Shown here: piece by piece, positions 1 through 5,970 of the stretch
Position numbering within the stretch: position 1 is the stretch's first letter
Layout of the letters: each line of letters begins with the position of its first letter
NCBI GenBank assembly: GCA_002292215.1
Contig: DBBN01000126.1
Coordinates: 1-5,970, forward strand
From: Glaciecola sp. UBA983
GTDB taxonomy: Bacteria > Pseudomonadota > Gammaproteobacteria > Enterobacterales > Alteromonadaceae
Direction of reading: 5' to 3'
Length of the DNA: 5,970 nt
Notes under the pieces: generated by a model
Told to the model about the DNA's origin: nothing
The model's input: only the letters and a program-made list of their open reading frames with translations
The model's database searches: none
Program-made: the position numbers and the translations under genes

Positions 1-24
1 CTAGGCGACCTCTTCTAGGCGACC
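1..24. repeat. 10-bp direct repeat at the 3' end of ispB
   Basis: CTAGGCGACC occurs at 1-10 and again at 15-24, a 14-bp period. The inner copy encodes the last residues and the TAG stop of ispB on the minus strand; the outer copy lies just after the stop and repeats the TAG in another frame. The left copy touches the window edge, so the repeat may continue outside. Confidence 0.8.
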
Positions 25-998
25 CTATCTACAGATAAATGCGCTAAGCCAATTAGCGCGTCTTTGTACTGCGATTCGGGGATGATACTCAGGGCTGCAA
101 TCGCTTTTTGGGCTTCGTCTAGGGCTTTTTGTTGGGTGTATTCAATCGAACCTGATTGATGCATAGCGGTTAAAATAGTGTCTAAATGTGCGAGACCGTT
201 ACCTTCCTTGATCGCACTTTTAATCAACAGAGATGCGGCTTGATCGCCATTCCACATGGCATGAAGTAAAGGTAACGTTGGTTTACCTTCGGCCAAATCA
301 TCGCCAACATTTTTTCCCATTTCATCAGCATCAGCGGTATAATCAAGAATATCGTCCACTAATTGAAATGCGGTGCCAAGATGTTTGCCATAATTTTGCA
401 TGGCAATCTCGACTGCTTCATCTTGCTTGGTAAGCACGGCAGCCAACTGGGTAGCGGCTTCGAACAAACGTGCAGTTTTGCTGTAAATAACATCAAAGTA
501 GCTAGCTTCAGTCGTATTTGGATCATTCACATTCATGAGCTGCATGACTTCACCTTGAGCAATGCGATTGGTTGCATCAGATAAAATCTGCATAACTTTC
601 ATACTGTCTAAATCAACCATCATTTGAAAAGCACGAGAGTATAAAAAATCACCCACTAATACGCTAGCTTGATTACCAAATAATGCATTGGCAGTCTCAC
701 GTCCACGGCGTAATAATGATTCATCGACCACATCGTCATGGAGTAACGTTGCAGTATGAATAAATTCAATAATCGCAGCTAAATGATGGTGTTGTTGTGA
801 TTGAATATTTAACGCACGGGCAGCCAAAACACATAACAACGGACGCAAACGTTTGCCGCCGCTATTGACAATATAAAAGCCAAGCTGCTGAATGAGTGCA
901 ACGTCTGACTCAACCTGTGTTTGGATGAGCTGATTTACATGCTGCATGTCAGGGCTAGCAAGTTGCTTAATATCTTCTATGTTCATGGTTTTGGTCAT
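15..998 (-). CDS. ispB: Octaprenyl diphosphate synthase (trans-polyprenyl synthase)
   Basis: Cytosolic enzyme that extends farnesyl diphosphate with isopentenyl diphosphate units to make the C40 side chain of ubiquinone and menaquinone. The protein has 327 residues against 323 in E. coli. It shows all family marks: GGKRLRP at 47-53, the first aspartate-rich motif DDVVD at 88-92 followed by the RRGRETAN region, and the second motif DDILD at 215-219 followed by GKNVGDD and GKPTLPLL. The Asp residues bind Mg-diphosphate. The ATG at 996-998 gives four residues (MTKT) before a second in-frame ATG at 984-986. By comparison with the E. coli start (MNLEKI, from memory), the second one, reading MNIEDI, may be the true start; neither has a strong Shine-Dalgarno sequence. 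It diverges from rplU, as in many gammaproteobacteria. The stop lies inside a short direct repeat at the window edge. The exact chain length is inferred from the subfamily, not seen. Confidence 0.96.
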   Translation of the reverse strand: MTKTMNIEDIKQLASPDMQHVNQLIQTQVESDVALIQQLGFYIVNSGGKRLRPLLCVLAARALNIQSQQHHHLAAIIEFIHTATLLHDDVVDESLLRRGRETANALFGNQASVLVGDFLYSRAFQMMVDLDSMKVMQILSDATNRIAQGEVMQLMNVNDPNTTEASYFDVIYSKTARLFEAATQLAAVLTKQDEAVEIAMQNYGKHLGTAFQLVDDILDYTADADEMGKNVGDDLAEGKPTLPLLHAMWNGDQAASLLIKSAIKEGNGLAHLDTILTAMHQSGSIEYTQQKALDEAQKAIAALSIIPESQYKDALIGLAHLSVDRVA

Positions 999-1279
999 GG
1001 ATTCTATGATTACTGAAATACCAATACGATGTAAAAATATGTATTGAATTATTCAAATTATTGCCATAATGTTACAGTAATTACGGATAATTTCAGCTTG
1101 TTTGTACTTTTTTTTAATTAAAAAGTGAAAATAATTTTCCGAAATGACTGGTTTTACGCGCTGTGTACGACAAATTGTAATAAAACTCAAATTACTCCTT
1201 GAATCGATATCTCATTTTACGTATACTCTGCGCCCTAATTTTTAAATAAAGCGTCTATGTACGCAGAGCGGAGTAGAAT
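999..1279. promoter_or_regulatory. Divergent ispB/rplU intergenic region
   Basis: This 281-bp AT-rich gap holds the divergent promoters. The rplU promoter at 1199-1227 is clear. I could not fix the ispB promoter; an AATAAT box on the minus strand at 1058-1063 has no good -35 partner. The gap contains several short palindromes: TTGAATTATTCAA at 1044-1056, GTAATTAC at 1077-1084, and TTTTTAATTAAAAA at 1111-1124 next to a run of eight T. A GTAAT/ATTAC inverted repeat (1177-1181 and 1191-1195) lies just upstream of the rplU -35 box. No small gene with a convincing start was seen. Confidence 0.5.
1199..1234 (+). promoter_or_regulatory. rplU-rpmA promoter, sigma-70 type with GC-rich discriminator
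   Basis: The -35 box is TTGAAT at 1199-1204 and the -10 box is TATACT at 1222-1227, with a 17-bp spacer. AT-rich DNA just upstream could act as an UP element. The discriminator CTGCGCC (1228-1234) is GC-rich. That is the known signature of promoters repressed by ppGpp/DksA, and it suits a ribosomal protein operon. The predicted transcript starts near 1234, leaving a leader of about 45 nt. Boxes and spacing are read from the sequence; stringent control is inferred. Confidence 0.75.
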
Positions 1280-1287
1280 ATGTACGC
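1256..1287 (+). repeat. 9-nt direct repeat TATGTACGC across the rplU leader and start codon
   Basis: TATGTACGC occurs in the leader at 1256-1264 and again at 1279-1287, where it includes the rplU ATG. The upstream ATG (1257) is out of frame with rplU and has no convincing Shine-Dalgarno sequence. The true start is preceded by GGAG at 1270-1273, six bases before the ATG. Confidence 0.7.
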
Positions 1288-1594
1288 GGTTTTCCAAAGT
1301 GGTGGTAAACAACACCGTGTGGCTGAAGGCCAAACCGTTCGTCTAGAGAAGATCGAAGTCGCCCCAGGCGAGTCAGTAGAATTCGATAACATCTTGATGG
1401 TGAGCAATGGTGAAGATGTTAAGATCGGCACGCCTTATGTTGCCGGTGGTAAAGTAACTGCAGAAGTTGTGACACACGGTCGTGGCGAGAAAATTAAAAT
1501 CGTCAAGTTCAAACGTCGTCAAGGTCAGAACAAAAAGCAGATGGGTCATCGTCAGTGGTTCACGGAAGTGAAAATCACTGGTATTAACGCATAA
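1280..1594 (+). CDS. rplU: 50S ribosomal protein L21
   Basis: Structural protein of the large ribosomal subunit that binds 23S rRNA and contacts L20. It has 104 residues against 103 in E. coli. The N-terminus [14 protein letters not shown] and the C-terminus [16 protein letters not shown] are the two signatures of the family, with [12 protein letters not shown] between them. The start is fixed by the conserved first residues and by GGAG six bases upstream. The stretch just after K78-R79-R80, residues 81-88 (QGQNKKQM), differs from the basic RKHYRKQQ-like stretch of the E. coli protein. It is the first gene of a two-gene operon with rpmA, 15 bp apart, driven by the promoter at 1199-1227. Confidence 0.98.
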   Translation: MYAVFQSGGKQHRVAEGQTVRLEKIEVAPGESVEFDNILMVSNGEDVKIGTPYVAGGKVTAEVVTHGRGEKIKIVKFKRRQGQNKKQMGHRQWFTEVKITGINA

Positions 1595-1609
1595 TAGGAG
1601 AACTAACAC

Positions 1610-1867
1610 ATGGCACATAAAAAAGCTGGTGGTAGTACCAAAAACGGTCGCGATTCAGAAAGTAAACGCTTAGGTGTTAAACGCTATGGCGGCCAAGAAG
1701 TTTTAGCTGGTAACATCATCGTACGTCAACGTGGTACTAAATTCCACGCAGGCACTAACATGGGTATCGGTAAAGATCACACCTTGTTTGCTCTAACTGA
1801 CGGTAAAGTCCAGTTTGAAGTAAAAGGTCCAAAGAATCGTAGATTTGTAAGTATCGTTGCTGAGTAA
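1610..1867 (+). CDS. rpmA: 50S ribosomal protein L27
   Basis: Large-subunit protein whose N-terminal tail reaches the peptidyl transferase centre and helps position tRNA substrates. It has 85 residues, the same as E. coli. [16 protein letters not shown] at the start and the central [11 protein letters not shown] segment are hallmarks, and the end [14 protein letters not shown] is typical. The N-terminus begins directly with MAHKK, so there is no cleavable extension of the kind found in Firmicutes. TAGGAG at 1595-1600 overlaps the intergenic gap after rplU and sits nine bases before the ATG. It is co-transcribed with rplU, and transcription probably ends largely at the hairpin 21 bp past its stop. 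Confidence 0.98.
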   Translation: MAHKKAGGSTKNGRDSESKRLGVKRYGGQEVLAGNIIVRQRGTKFHAGTNMGIGKDHTLFALTDGKVQFEVKGPKNRRFVSIVAE

Positions 1868-1887
1868 GCGATATTTCAAGATTCTCT

Positions 1888-1916
1888 AAAAAACCCCGCT
1901 CAATGCGGGGTTTTTT
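1888..1916 (+). terminator. Rho-independent terminator after rpmA
   Basis: A perfect 12-bp inverted repeat: the left arm AAAAAACCCCGC (1888-1899), loop TCAAT (1900-1904) and right arm GCGGGGTTTTTT (1905-1916). The GC core is six pairs followed directly by six T. The A tract on the left makes it symmetrical, so it could work in both directions. It separates the ribosomal protein operon from obgE. Confidence 0.93.
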
Positions 1917-1990
1917 GTGATCTAAAGAATAGTTTTTAAAAAATGACGCGTGTTTTATGGATGAACTGCGCACATATGCCTTGATAAGTG

Positions 1991-1996
1991 TATAAT
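1991..1996 (+). promoter_or_regulatory. Probable obgE promoter -10 box
   Basis: A perfect TATAAT lies 40 bp before the obgE start, downstream of the rpmA terminator. No good -35 hexamer stands 16-18 bp upstream: the best is TGCGCA at 1967-1972, 18 bp away and only three matches. A GTG just before the box is close to, but not, an extended -10 TGn. A separate obgE promoter fits the strong terminator in front of it. Expected transcript start is near 2003. Confidence 0.5.
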
Positions 1997-2021
1997 TAAG
2001 GTTCATTAGCGACAAAATTGA

Positions 2022-3197
<1,176 letters not shown>

Positions 3198-3203
3198 TGG
3201 TCT

Positions 3204-3240
3204 AACACTCGATTCAATAGTTGAACAATGAATTAGTGTT
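3204..3240. other. Hairpin between obgE and the VOC gene
   Basis: AACACT (3204-3209) pairs with AGTGTT (3235-3240), and inside it ATTCA (3212-3216) pairs with TGAAT (3229-3233). An alternative inner stem is TTCAA (3213-3217) with TTGAA (3221-3225). No T run follows on either strand, so it is not a standard intrinsic terminator. It could be an mRNA 3' end structure or an operator. Confidence 0.35.
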
Positions 3241-3299
3241 GTACAAACTCAGCATAATACTCTAACGTACGGTTTCAAATAACCTTATGGAAGTCTATT

Positions 3300-3671
3300 A
3301 TGCTGAGTTATATTACTTTAGGTGTGTCAGATTTAGAAAAATCCGAAGCCTTCTACAACGAACTTCTCGCGCCGCTCGGAGCAAAAACCTTAATTAAAAT
3401 GGAACGCATTATCTTTATTGGTAAATCAATGGATGAACCGATGATATCGATTTGTGTGCCGTACAATGGTGATGCACCCAACCCTGGTAATGGCAATATG
3501 TTTGCGATTGCACCAGGCTCAAAAGAGCTCGTTAATCAGTTACACGCACAAGCTATTAGCTTGGGTGCAACCTGTGATGGCCCCCCAGGACAACGTATCC
3601 CAGATGTGTTCTATGGTGGATATTTTAAAGATCCAGATGGCAATAAAGGCGTGTTTAACCACTTCGGCTAA
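3300..3671 (+). CDS. VOC (glyoxalase-fold) family protein
   Basis: A 123-residue protein of the vicinal oxygen chelate superfamily, with the usual two beta-alpha-beta-beta-beta halves: about 1-55 (MLSYITLGVSDLEKSEAFY, the typical first strand and helix) and about 63-123 (ending DPDGNKGVFNHFG). The length is normal for a single-domain cytosolic member. Classic glyoxalase I metal ligands are not obvious: the first strand has Tyr4 where many enzymes have His, and the only histidines are H82 and H121. A glyoxalase I reaction should therefore not be assumed; the substrate is unknown. The start is supported by GGAAG at 3289-3293, six bases before the ATG. It lies 102 bp after obgE on the same strand; a clear promoter was not found, so read-through from obgE is possible. 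Confidence 0.88.
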   Translation: MLSYITLGVSDLEKSEAFYNELLAPLGAKTLIKMERIIFIGKSMDEPMISICVPYNGDAPNPGNGNMFAIAPGSKELVNQLHAQAISLGATCDGPPGQRIPDVFYGGYFKDPDGNKGVFNHFG

Positions 3672-3683
3672 ACATCACCTTTT
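3652..3683. terminator. Possible weak terminator between convergent genes
   Basis: TGTTTA (3652-3657) pairs with TAAACA (3669-3674), with an A-C mismatch and an inner CC/GG pair around the loop ACTTC. The stem covers the VOC stop codon and is followed, five bases on, by TTTT. It lies where the VOC gene and the minus-strand lipoprotein gene converge (22 bp apart). No better terminator is visible there. Confidence 0.3.
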
Positions 3684-3693
3684 CCTGTATTGC

Positions 3694-4617
3694 TTAGCTT
3701 TGGCAGACCGTTGGGTTTGCTGGAGCTATATCCTTATCATCAATATCATTAGTTTCTGCAATGCTAGCATTAGCTGTCGCTTTTGGGATAGCGATAAACC
3801 AATTCCGTAAGTTTTTCACAATCTGATAATTGCAATCTTCTGCTGCTAATTTTCCTCTGATCACTGTATTTCGAAAATCCTGTTTAAGAATAAACGACTG
3901 TGCTTTTGCATCCGTGAGTTTAAATTTTCCAGTAACGTCTTGCTTTACAATAGCGATAGCTGTGTTGAACAAATGCCGGTAAGACTCAGTTAATTCATCG
4001 GCCGTGATATCTAATAATACGCTGTCATCACCTTCAGGTAATGGACCATAAATATGCACCATGTTTTGATAACGGAACGGCGATTTTTTGAGGTTGGCTT
4101 TCTCATCATTATTAGGTAACCAAGCAACTAATTTTAAGGACAATCTACTCATCTTTGGATTACTAAAGAAAATAGGCTTGATTCGTAATGTATTGTCACC
4201 ACTTTTCGCTGCCGCCACCACAATACTATCGTCGTTGATTAAAGTAGATAGAGGCAGTTGGCCAGTTCGATCAAGTAGCAGCTGAATATTTTTATTGGCT
4301 TGCCCTTGCTGAGCTGATAGTTTGTTATCGCGCCCTGAATTGACCATTGCCGCATGCGCGCCAATTTGTACCAACATCCCAGCTAAACCTGCACTGCCGT
4401 CATACATGATAGTTGAGCCTGACATCGCATCATCATGATTGTAAATGCCTCGTAACTCCACAAACTCCGCTTCTTCAAATTGGATAGTGATATCGTTCAG
4501 TTGCAATTGATGAGTCGGTTTTAATTGGACATGTTGAGCAAAATCATCACGATACGGCGTACTACTGCACGCCGAAAGTGCACTCATCACGAATAACGTT
4601 AGAATGATTTTATACAT
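3694..4617 (-). CDS. Uncharacterised lipoprotein (307 aa)
   Basis: I do not recognise this protein. It starts with a lipoprotein signal peptide: MYK, a hydrophobic stretch and the lipobox L14-S15-A16-C17. Ser at +2 predicts sorting to the outer membrane by Lol, facing the periplasm. Residues 74-94 are rich in Gly and Ala (GSAGLAGMLVQIGAHAAM). The rest looks like a mixed alpha/beta domain, and the last 28 residues or so are low in complexity (Ala, Asn, Asp, Thr). Besides C17 there are only C262 and C305. It lies 9 bp after a second lipoprotein gene on the same strand, so the two are almost surely co-transcribed, and its start lacks a clear Shine-Dalgarno sequence, which fits translational coupling. 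The call as a real gene rests on length, signal peptide and operon layout; function is unknown. Confidence 0.85.
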   Translation of the reverse strand: MYKIILTLFVMSALSACSSTPYRDDFAQHVQLKPTHQLQLNDITIQFEEAEFVELRGIYNHDDAMSGSTIMYDGSAGLAGMLVQIGAHAAMVNSGRDNKLSAQQGQANKNIQLLLDRTGQLPLSTLINDDSIVVAAAKSGDNTLRIKPIFFSNPKMSRLSLKLVAWLPNNDEKANLKKSPFRYQNMVHIYGPLPEGDDSVLLDITADELTESYRHLFNTAIAIVKQDVTGKFKLTDAKAQSFILKQDFRNTVIRGKLAAEDCNYQIVKNLRNWFIAIPKATANASIAETNDIDDKDIAPANPTVCQS

Positions 4618-4626
4618 AGTTAAGTA

Positions 4627-5328
4627 CTACAATGACTTAGTGACTAGTGATTTAACATTTTCGATAGATTGATAATAAGCTGTTGTTACACTTGGAAATG
4701 CTGTTGGTTCATCCCATTCGCCTTGAGGTTGCACACGATCAGCAATGCTTAAGTATTGAACATAGCCGTTAGTAGTTAAATCCACTGTATATAATGTCCC
4801 CGCAATATAACCTTGCGGATCGCCATTCGGGATATAGTTATTAAAGCTACGATATGCGCCATGTTGGTCAAGTGATAACACCACTAACATATCCAAACCT
4901 AGTTTATCTTTGAGTACACGAAAATCTTTTTCGGCAAATCCATTTTCACCTTTGAATTTTTTCAATTTAGTGATGGGTGTCGTTAAATTAACCTCAATTA
5001 ACTCAACATTTAATTCACTGTAACCAGCAATAACTGCATCTTTAATTACCAATAATTCATCAGCAGAAACAGTACTTTCAAGGTGAGTGTCTAATGAACT
5101 AGTGAGCGCCGATGCAACCCCATAACATAATAAACATCCTGCGCCGTAGATATGTGTGGTTGCTTTGTCTTCTGGTGCGATATAGACAAAGCCAATTTTA
5201 GTATTGTCGGCTTGAACAACGTTTTTAACTAAAGGGACAAAGCCTTGGGGCGTAGAGCCGCAAGCGCTGATAAATAGTGTGGCTAGCAGAATGATAAGTA
5301 ACTTACTGGGTTTAAATAGGGCGTTCAT
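4627..5328 (-). CDS. Uncharacterised lipoprotein with GAGCLLCYG motif (233 aa)
   Basis: The signal peptide has Lys residues, a hydrophobic core and the lipobox I20-S21-A22-C23; Gly at +2 predicts an outer membrane lipoprotein. After the anchor comes a beta-rich start (KIGFVYIAPED at 44-54), then GAGCLLCYGVA at 62-72 with a CxxC pair (C65, C68). A helical part follows, then a likely beta domain containing the hydrophobic strand LDMLVVLSL (145-153), DPQGY (170-174) and W205. From memory, similar proteins with a GAGCLLC segment and an SSLTxH-like stretch after it occur in other Gammaproteobacteria as hypothetical lipoproteins, but I cannot name a family. The start is supported by AAGGA (5334-5338), five bases before the ATG. 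It is the first gene of the pair with the 307-residue lipoprotein. No good promoter was found in the 81 bp upstream. Confidence 0.88.
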   Translation of the reverse strand: MNALFKPSKLLIILLATLFISACGSTPQGFVPLVKNVVQADNTKIGFVYIAPEDKATTHIYGAGCLLCYGVASALTSSLDTHLESTVSADELLVIKDAVIAGYSELNVELIEVNLTTPITKLKKFKGENGFAEKDFRVLKDKLGLDMLVVLSLDQHGAYRSFNNYIPNGDPQGYIAGTLYTVDLTTNGYVQYLSIADRVQPQGEWDEPTAFPSVTTAYYQSIENVKSLVTKSL

Positions 5329-5409
5329 AGTGTTCCTTGAATGGGATTGTTATTAATTTTGCACTCAGATTACAAGATTATTGGTTGAAAATAAAGTGCT
5401 GAATTGACG

Positions 5410-5871
5410 CTATATCCAACGTCTGGTTTTTTGGCAATAAAGCTTAAAATCCTGTGGAAACAATGCATGTAATGCTCGTTCTTCAGGATGTATTTGAAAA
5501 CGTGTCATATAGATAATAAAAACCAGACACACGAATGGAAATAGCATACTTTGTAACGCGATGCCGCTAGCGATAATCAATAATACAAAACCCAAATACA
5601 TAGGATTGCGACTGATACTTAGCAAGCCTGTTGTGAGTAATTGACTGGCGTTTTCAGGTTGCATAGGATTGACCGTTGTTTGGTGTCGACGAAATTGCCA
5701 TACGGCTAACATAATGCACAATAGCCCGCTGAATAAAAATAGGCTTCCTATGCTGATAGCTAACCAATGCGCCAATCCAATATGGGGCAGGTACAGCTGC
5801 GCGGAAGCCATACCTGTAATACAAATTAACAAGATTGCGACGGGGGGAATTTTTAATTCTAAAAAATGCAT
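5410..5871 (-). CDS. ICMT/phospholipid-methyltransferase-like membrane protein
   Basis: A 153-residue integral membrane protein resembling the isoprenylcysteine carboxyl methyltransferase / phospholipid methyltransferase group, which uses S-adenosylmethionine. Membrane segments are likely at about 8-28, 36-57 and a long hydrophobic hairpin at 92-122. Family marks are the SRNPMYLG segment (87-94), then RFQIHPEER (124-132) with the conserved Glu pair at 130-131, and the end TRRWI with the Arg-Trp pair. In characterised homologues the HPEE region and these terminal residues line the cofactor and active site. The bacterial substrate is unknown; bacteria with this fold lack prenylated CaaX proteins, so a lipid or small-molecule substrate is more likely. 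An in-frame TAG at 5875-5877 makes the ATG at 5869-5871 the first possible ATG start; its Shine-Dalgarno sequence is poor. It diverges from folA and lies 81 bp before the lipoprotein pair. Confidence 0.85.
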   Translation of the reverse strand: MHFLELKIPPVAILLICITGMASAQLYLPHIGLAHWLAISIGSLFLFSGLLCIMLAVWQFRRHQTTVNPMQPENASQLLTTGLLSISRNPMYLGFVLLIIASGIALQSMLFPFVCLVFIIYMTRFQIHPEERALHALFPQDFKLYCQKTRRWI

Positions 5872-5935
5872 GGTCTATTTCATTGTTTTTCCTGTAAAAT
5901 ACAGTTAAGCAAAATATAAAACAAAGTGCAAAATT
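5872..5935. promoter_or_regulatory. Divergent folA/methyltransferase regulatory gap
   Basis: This 64-bp AT-rich gap must hold the start signals of both flanking genes. It contains a perfect interrupted palindrome, CTGTA-AAA-TACAG, at 5892-5904. TAAAAT (5895-5900) and TATAAA (5915-5920) are possible -10 boxes for folA; on the minus strand TATTTT (complement of 5896-5901) with TTGTTT 17 bp upstream is a weak candidate for the methyltransferase gene. The palindrome overlaps candidates of both strands, so a bound regulator could affect both genes. Confidence 0.4.
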
Positions 5936-5970
5936 ATGTCTCATTTATCTATGATTGTCGCAATGGCTCA
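5936..5970 (+). CDS. folA: Dihydrofolate reductase, N-terminus only
   Basis: Only 11 codons and two bases are in the window, reading MSHLSMIVAMA. The segment SMIVAMA matches the first strand of chromosomal dihydrofolate reductases (for example MISLIAALAVDRVIG in E. coli, from memory), where the backbone binds the pteridine ring. The enzyme reduces dihydrofolate to tetrahydrofolate with NADPH. The position beyond obgE on the same strand fits the gene order I recall from Alteromonadales. The Shine-Dalgarno sequence is weak (AAAG at 5923-5926). The gene is cut by the window end, so the catalytic residues cannot be seen and the call rests on a very short stretch. Confidence 0.72.
   Translation, partial: MSHLSMIVAMA

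Noticed and set aside
1257..1343. Upstream short reading frame starting in the rplU leader
   Set aside because: It begins MYA like L21 by virtue of the direct repeat, but has no Shine-Dalgarno sequence and overlaps rplU in another frame.
1755..2015. Minus-strand reading frame across the rpmA terminator
   Set aside because: It runs through the terminator and the obgE promoter and is antisense to rpmA; the overlap is a shadow.
3454..3810. Plus-strand reading frame of 118 codons across the VOC stop
   Set aside because: It overlaps the VOC gene in another frame and the end of the minus-strand lipoprotein gene; its translation has no protein-like pattern.
5361..5399. GCACT/AGTGC inverted repeat between the methyltransferase and lipoprotein genes as a terminator
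   Set aside because: The arms are only five bases with a 29-base loop and no T run follows on the minus strand.
5892..5904. LexA (SOS) box upstream of folA
   Set aside because: The halves CTG and CAG are seven bases apart, not the ten of the gammaproteobacterial LexA site.
5654..5944. Minus-strand reading frame of 96 codons near the right end
   Set aside because: It overlaps the ICMT-like gene in another frame and runs over the folA start; no family features.

Overview
The window is a chromosomal housekeeping locus of a gammaproteobacterium. The best fit is the Alteromonadales/Shewanellaceae side of the class, which is an inference from gene order and protein resemblance with no database search. 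The supporting marks are divergent ispB and rplU-rpmA, then obgE, with folA further on the same strand, and L21 and L27 proteins very close in length and sequence to the enteric ones. I see no mobile element, tRNA, rRNA, CRISPR array, toxin-antitoxin or defence module.

Layout. Minus-strand ispB (octaprenyl diphosphate synthase, ubiquinone side chain) fills the left end. A 281-bp AT-rich intergenic region separates it from rplU-rpmA, whose promoter has a 17-bp spacer and a GC-rich discriminator typical of growth-rate-controlled ribosomal promoters. A perfect 12-bp GC hairpin with A and T tracts closes rpmA. obgE (ribosome-assembly GTPase) follows with its own TATAAT box, then a small VOC/glyoxalase-fold protein. 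Facing these on the minus strand are a 153-residue ICMT/phospholipid-methyltransferase-like membrane protein and two outer-membrane-type lipoproteins 9 bp apart. At the right edge the first 11 codons of a probable folA (dihydrofolate reductase) begin on the plus strand.

Together, rplU, rpmA and obgE serve the large ribosomal subunit (two proteins and an assembly/checkpoint GTPase), while ispB and folA are essential metabolic genes. The segment between obgE and folA (about 3.2-5.9 kb) is the less conserved part: four small genes, three pointing against the housekeeping genes. The lipoprotein pair is the least understood item; one member carries a GAGCLLCYG motif. I found no convincing new multi-gene system. 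The findings are modest: repeats at gene ends, palindromes in regulatory gaps and uncharacterised lipoproteins.
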